From G963555815 sp965249615 [NCBI: bacterium] (GTDB lineage Bacteria; UBA8248; JACPRG01), in assembly GCA_965249615.1 (NCBI GenBank), contig CBDFMI010000006.1, forward strand, positions 744,001 to 808,000: a stretch of 64,000 nt of DNA, in the 5' to 3' direction. The notes under the pieces are model-generated. The model worked only from the letters and a program-made list of their open reading frames with translations. It searched no databases and was not told the origin of the DNA. Made by a program: the position numbers and the translations under genes. Shown here piece after piece: positions 61,209 to 64,000 of the stretch (position 1 is its first letter; each line of letters starts with the position of its first letter).

Positions 61209-62593
61209 CCCTTTCGCTCCTCCCTAAGACGGCGTCGGACATTACGTGGGGCCGTGCCCCCGAGGCTGGACCGGGACTGAAGGGCCCGCTCCACGGTCAG
61301 GGCCTTAAAGACATCGGCTTCGAACACCTTTGAAAAACGGCGAAGCCCCTTCAGCTCCAGGTCCAGAAGGCCCAGATTCTGGGCCTCGCAGTGCTGGACG
61401 ACGCGGCCCGTGATCTGGTGAGCCTGGCGAAAGGGGACCCCTTTTCGAGCAAGATAGTCGGCCATTTCCGTGGCGAGGGCGAAATCGCCCTCAGCCGCCT
61501 CTCGAAGGCGGGCCTTCTGGGCGGGGGTGAGTGAAATCCCCCTGACCAGCTCTGCCAGGACTTTTAGACTTGCCAGCACGGTGTCCGCTGCGTCAAAGAG
61601 GGGTTCCTTGTCCTCCTGGAGGTCCCGGTTATAGGTGAGGGGGAGACCTTTGAGAAGGGTCAGCACACTCACGAGCGCCCCGTAGACCCGGCCCGTCTTC
61701 CCTCGAACCAGCTCCAGGGCGTCGGGGTTCTTCTTCTGGGGCATCATCGAGCTTCCGGTACAGAAGGTTTCAGGAAGCGTCAAGAAGCCAAACTCCTCCC
61801 CCGACCAGAGGATGAGCTCATCGGCAAAACGGCTTAAGTGCATCATCAGAAGCGAGACAGAGGCCAAAAATTCTACAACGAAGTCTCTGTCCGAGACGGC
61901 GTCTAGGCTGTTTTGGGAGATTGCGCCGAACCCTAGGAGTTTTGCCACGTAAGCCCGGTCGATGGGATAGGAGGTCCCGCTCAAGGCCCCGCTGCCCAAG
62001 GGGAGCACATTGACCCGGTCGGCGCACTGGATGAGGCGCTCCTCGTCCCGTTTCAACATCTCGACATAGGCGAGGAGGTGGTGGGCGAAGAGGATCGGCT
62101 GGGCGCGGCGAAGGTGGGTGTATCCCGCCATGACCACATCCAGGTTCTTCTCGCCCAGATCCAAGAGGACCTTCTTGAGACGGCGAATGGCCTTTCGGAT
62201 CTCCAGGATGGCGTCCCTGAGATAGAGGCGGAGATCGAGGGCCACCTGATCGTTTCGGCTTCTTGCGGTGTGGAGTTTTCCGCCGAGGGGGCCCACCTTC
62301 TTCATGAGACGGGCCTCCACGTTCATGTGAATATCCTCCAGGCCTGGGTCGAAGGGAAATTTGCCCTCCACCATCTCTTTCTCAATGGCCTGAAGTCCCT
62401 TGACGAGCTTTTGCCCCTCGGCCCGTGAGATGATGCCGCACTTGGCCAGCATCCGGGCGTGAGCGATGCTGCCGCGGACGTCGTAGAGACAGAGTCGCTG
62501 GTCAAAGGATATAGATTCGGTAAAGGCCTCGGCCGAGGGGGAGCTTTCGGCCGTGAATCGGCCACCCCAGGGTTTTTGCCGTCCTCTTGCCAA
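61193..62593 (-). CDS. argH: Argininosuccinate lyase
   Basis: Last step of arginine synthesis: splits argininosuccinate into arginine and fumarate. The signature GSSMMPQKKNPD holds the catalytic Ser, and HTARSRNDQVALD and the TYNRDLQEDKE block are standard. The TTG at 62593 (MARGRQKPWGGRF) is preferred over 62611 because AAGGAGG lies six bases before it. It follows the VOC gene by 14 bases and overlaps the small lipoprotein gene downstream. Confidence 0.96.
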   Translation of the reverse strand: MARGRQKPWGGRFTAESSPSAEAFTESISFDQRLCLYDVRGSIAHARMLAKCGIISRAEGQKLVKGLQAIEKEMVEGKFPFDPGLEDIHMNVEARLMKKVGPLGGKLHTARSRNDQVALDLRLYLRDAILEIRKAIRRLKKVLLDLGEKNLDVVMAGYTHLRRAQPILFAHHLLAYVEMLKRDEERLIQCADRVNVLPLGSGALSGTSYPIDRAYVAKLLGFGAISQNSLDAVSDRDFVVEFLASVSLLMMHLSRFADELILWSGEEFGFLTLPETFCTGSSMMPQKKNPDALELVRGKTGRVYGALVSVLTLLKGLPLTYNRDLQEDKEPLFDAADTVLASLKVLAELVRGISLTPAQKARLREAAEGDFALATEMADYLARKGVPFRQAHQITGRVVQHCEAQNLGLLDLELKGLRRFSKVFEADVFKALTVERALQSRSSLGGTAPRNVRRRLREERKGCGPL

Positions 62594-62607
62594 GCCGCCC
62601 CTCCTTG

Positions 62608-63042
62608 TCAAACCTCGTAACCTTCCGCTTCGAGCTCTCGGAAATTCGGGTCCTCTACATACTTTTTGATCTCGATCTCGTTTCCATCCGGGTCATAGAA
62701 ATAGGTGGCTAGGCCCTTCCCCTTGGCCCCGGAGTTGATGGCGGCGCGCTCGATCCGCACACCCTGTTCCTTACAGCGCTTCACGATGGCGTCGTAGTCT
62801 TTCGGATCGAGACCGAAGGCCAAATGATGCATGCCTGAGCGAGGAGATCGTTTCTTTGGCTCGTATCGGGACAGGTGAAAGAGGACCAGGATGCCTTCGC
62901 CCACGCCAAAGATTGCCTGCTCGCGCCCATCCTTCTGGGAGTGGCGTTTGCCCCCCTCAAGGCCCATGACCCCCTGATAAAAAGCGATCGAGCGGTCGAT
63001 GTCGGTCACCGCCAGGGCAATATGGTCATAGGACAGGCCCAT
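62608..63042 (-). CDS. VOC-family (glyoxalase/bleomycin-resistance fold) protein
   Basis: A 144-residue single-module-pair VOC protein. Metal-ligand positions are visible: His near YDHIALAV, Glu/His in SGMHHLAFGL and Glu in PDGNEIEI. Many such proteins are dioxygenases, isomerases or glyoxalases; this one lacks features to choose. It lies just upstream of argH in the same direction and is probably cotranscribed. Confidence 0.88.
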   Translation of the reverse strand: MGLSYDHIALAVTDIDRSIAFYQGVMGLEGGKRHSQKDGREQAIFGVGEGILVLFHLSRYEPKKRSPRSGMHHLAFGLDPKDYDAIVKRCKEQGVRIERAAINSGAKGKGLATYFYDPDGNEIEIKKYVEDPNFRELEAEGYEV

Positions 63043-63104
63043 TTTTTGGCCCCTTTTCCTCCGAGAAAACGCCCACTGGGGAGGGTGGATGCCATCTCAT
63101 CTCG

Positions 63105-63674
63105 CTAGCGGTCCCGCCCCCGGATATGCTGCCAGAAAGTGTATTTAGTCTCATGGGGCGGATAAGGGAAGGGGGGAGGCTTTTCACCCAGAGGTTTTAG
63201 ACGGGCCCAGATGAAGGCGGGGTGTTTTCGCCCCTGGGCCGTCTGAAGGGCCTGGGCGAGGTCCGCTTTCTGCACCGCCTCATAGGTCTCTTTGATCCCC
63301 ATGCCCTGAGCGATCTTCTGTAAATCGGTTCTCCCCTGGTTCACCATGGGCTGGGACCCCGTGAGGTCGTAGCACTCGTTGTCCATAATGAGGATGAGGA
63401 GGTTCTTGGGCCGGTGATGGGCGACAGCGGCAAGGGCGCCCAGGTTCATCAGAAGGGAGCCGTCCCCCTCAACGACGATGACCCGATCCTTGGGACGGGC
63501 GAGGGCCAGCCCGAGACTGACGGGGATGGCGAGGCCCATGGGCCCGCTGAGATAGAAATTTTCGGGCCGGTGGAAGACCGAGTGCCAGAGCTGGGTCTGG
63601 GAGCCGATCCCAGTCACCACCAGCTCATTCCTCACATGCTTGGCCAGCGTTTTGAAGGCGTCTCGCTGATTCAC
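63105..63674 (-). CDS. Thiamine-diphosphate decarboxylase beta subunit (ComE/phosphonopyruvate-type)
   Basis: A 189-residue subunit holding the TPP pyrophosphate-binding motif (VEGDGSLLMNLGALAAVA followed by NECYDLTG). It resembles the beta half of sulfopyruvate or phosphonopyruvate decarboxylases, which split the enzyme into two short chains. GTG 63674 overlaps the alpha gene stop (GTGA). Either coenzyme M-like/sulfonate or phosphonate metabolism is possible, and no partner gene in view decides it. Confidence 0.88.
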   Translation of the reverse strand: MNQRDAFKTLAKHVRNELVVTGIGSQTQLWHSVFHRPENFYLSGPMGLAIPVSLGLALARPKDRVIVVEGDGSLLMNLGALAAVAHHRPKNLLILIMDNECYDLTGSQPMVNQGRTDLQKIAQGMGIKETYEAVQKADLAQALQTAQGRKHPAFIWARLKPLGEKPPPFPYPPHETKYTFWQHIRGRDR

Positions 63675-64000
63675 GCGCCGAAGGTCTCCCGGGTAATAAG
63701 GAGGGCGATCGGTTTCTGGGCCGCCTCGGCCAGTCCGTGGGCGTCTGACACTGTTCCCTGGGCGTGGAAGTCAGCGGGGATATCGAAATGTTGAATTCCG
63801 ATCTGGGCGAGGAGGGCCCTTGCGTTCTTCCCCTTCTCCACGTCGTAGAAGGCTTGATCGCCGAGCCGCCCCCGATCCGAGATGATGAGGAGAAAGGGGA
63901 TGCCATAGGAGATGGGGAAAGTGGCGAGGGTGCCTAAACTGTTCATGACCCCCACGTTCTGAACCACGAGAGCCGCCCGCATCCCCCCAGCCACCGCGCC
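63671..64000 (-). CDS. Thiamine-diphosphate decarboxylase alpha subunit (ComD-like), cut by window edge
   Basis: The C-terminal part of the partner alpha subunit. It shows AALVVQNVGVMNSLGTLAT and YGIPFLLIISDRGRLGD, typical of the PYR domain of sulfopyruvate/phosphonopyruvate decarboxylases. The frame runs off the end of the window, so the start is missing. It overlaps the beta gene by four bases, showing a two-gene operon. Confidence 0.85.
   Translation of the reverse strand, partial: GAVAGGMRAALVVQNVGVMNSLGTLATFPISYGIPFLLIISDRGRLGDQAFYDVEKGKNARALLAQIGIQHFDIPADFHAQGTVSDAHGLAEAAQKPIALLITRETFGA

Noticed and set aside
1-64000. CRISPR array, tRNA, rRNA, RNase P or SRP RNA genes
   Set aside because: No regularly spaced repeats and no recognisable core sequences were seen by eye. 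A covariance-model scan would be needed to exclude small RNAs.

Overview
The window is GC-rich, gene-dense bacterial DNA with short intergenic gaps and frequent ATGA/GTGA stop-start overlaps. The cell envelope looks diderm: there are lipoproteins, an LptM-like small lipoprotein beside argH, LspA and a long M16 protease. Metabolism looks at least partly anaerobic or ferredoxin-based: there is a 2-oxoacid:ferredoxin oxidoreductase KorAB, a separate ferredoxin with four cluster motifs, and a UbiD/UbiA pair of the kind used for menaquinone. I cannot name the phylum from sequence alone. An uncultivated diderm lineage (Methylomirabilota/Rokubacteria, Nitrospinota/Tectomicrobia or Desulfobacterota-like) would fit, but this is inference.

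Layout. Positions 1-6450 hold an amino-sugar nucleotide cluster: nucleotidyltransferase with a left-handed beta-helix (LbH), GlmS, UppP, an unusually long phosphohexomutase and a second LbH protein. It looks like a UDP-GlcNAc-type pathway with a split GlmU. Positions 6450-18720 hold housekeeping and stress genes: gatC, ubiD/ubiA, a DegP-type protease, a DacZ-like diadenylate cyclase, an orphan groEL, a cupredoxin, an HNH protein, an oxidoreductase, a cold-shock protein, a dihydroorotase-like hydrolase and a small haem-copper-oxidase-like membrane protein. Positions 18729-25575 are a compact prophage remnant: S24 repressor, Rad52-type annealing protein, tail chaperone with a textbook -1 slippery site, tape measure, terminase, and two minus-strand exported small proteins. 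It has no recognisable integrase, portal, capsid or lysis genes.

Positions 25590-64000 return to host genes: gcvT, rluD, slipin/nfeD, a DHH-CBS-CCA nucleotidyltransferase, an M50 protease, trpS-ileS-lspA, type III polyketide synthase plus YceI, thiolase, alcohol dehydrogenase, M16 protease, hflX, mgtE, polX, a DUF3179 protein, a CsoR-type repressor, a second HtrA, ferredoxin, several sub-60-residue membrane proteins, a FAH hydrolase, ndk, korBA, argH, a VOC protein, and a ComDE-like thiamine-diphosphate decarboxylase cut by the window edge.

Several genes (korA, terminase, a prophage lipoprotein, probably hflX) are broken by single-base indels, some in G/C runs. korA is a housekeeping gene whose correct frame is restored by one C, so residual assembly errors are likely. 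Apparent pseudogenes here should be read with that in mind. No tRNA, rRNA, CRISPR array or insertion sequence was seen.
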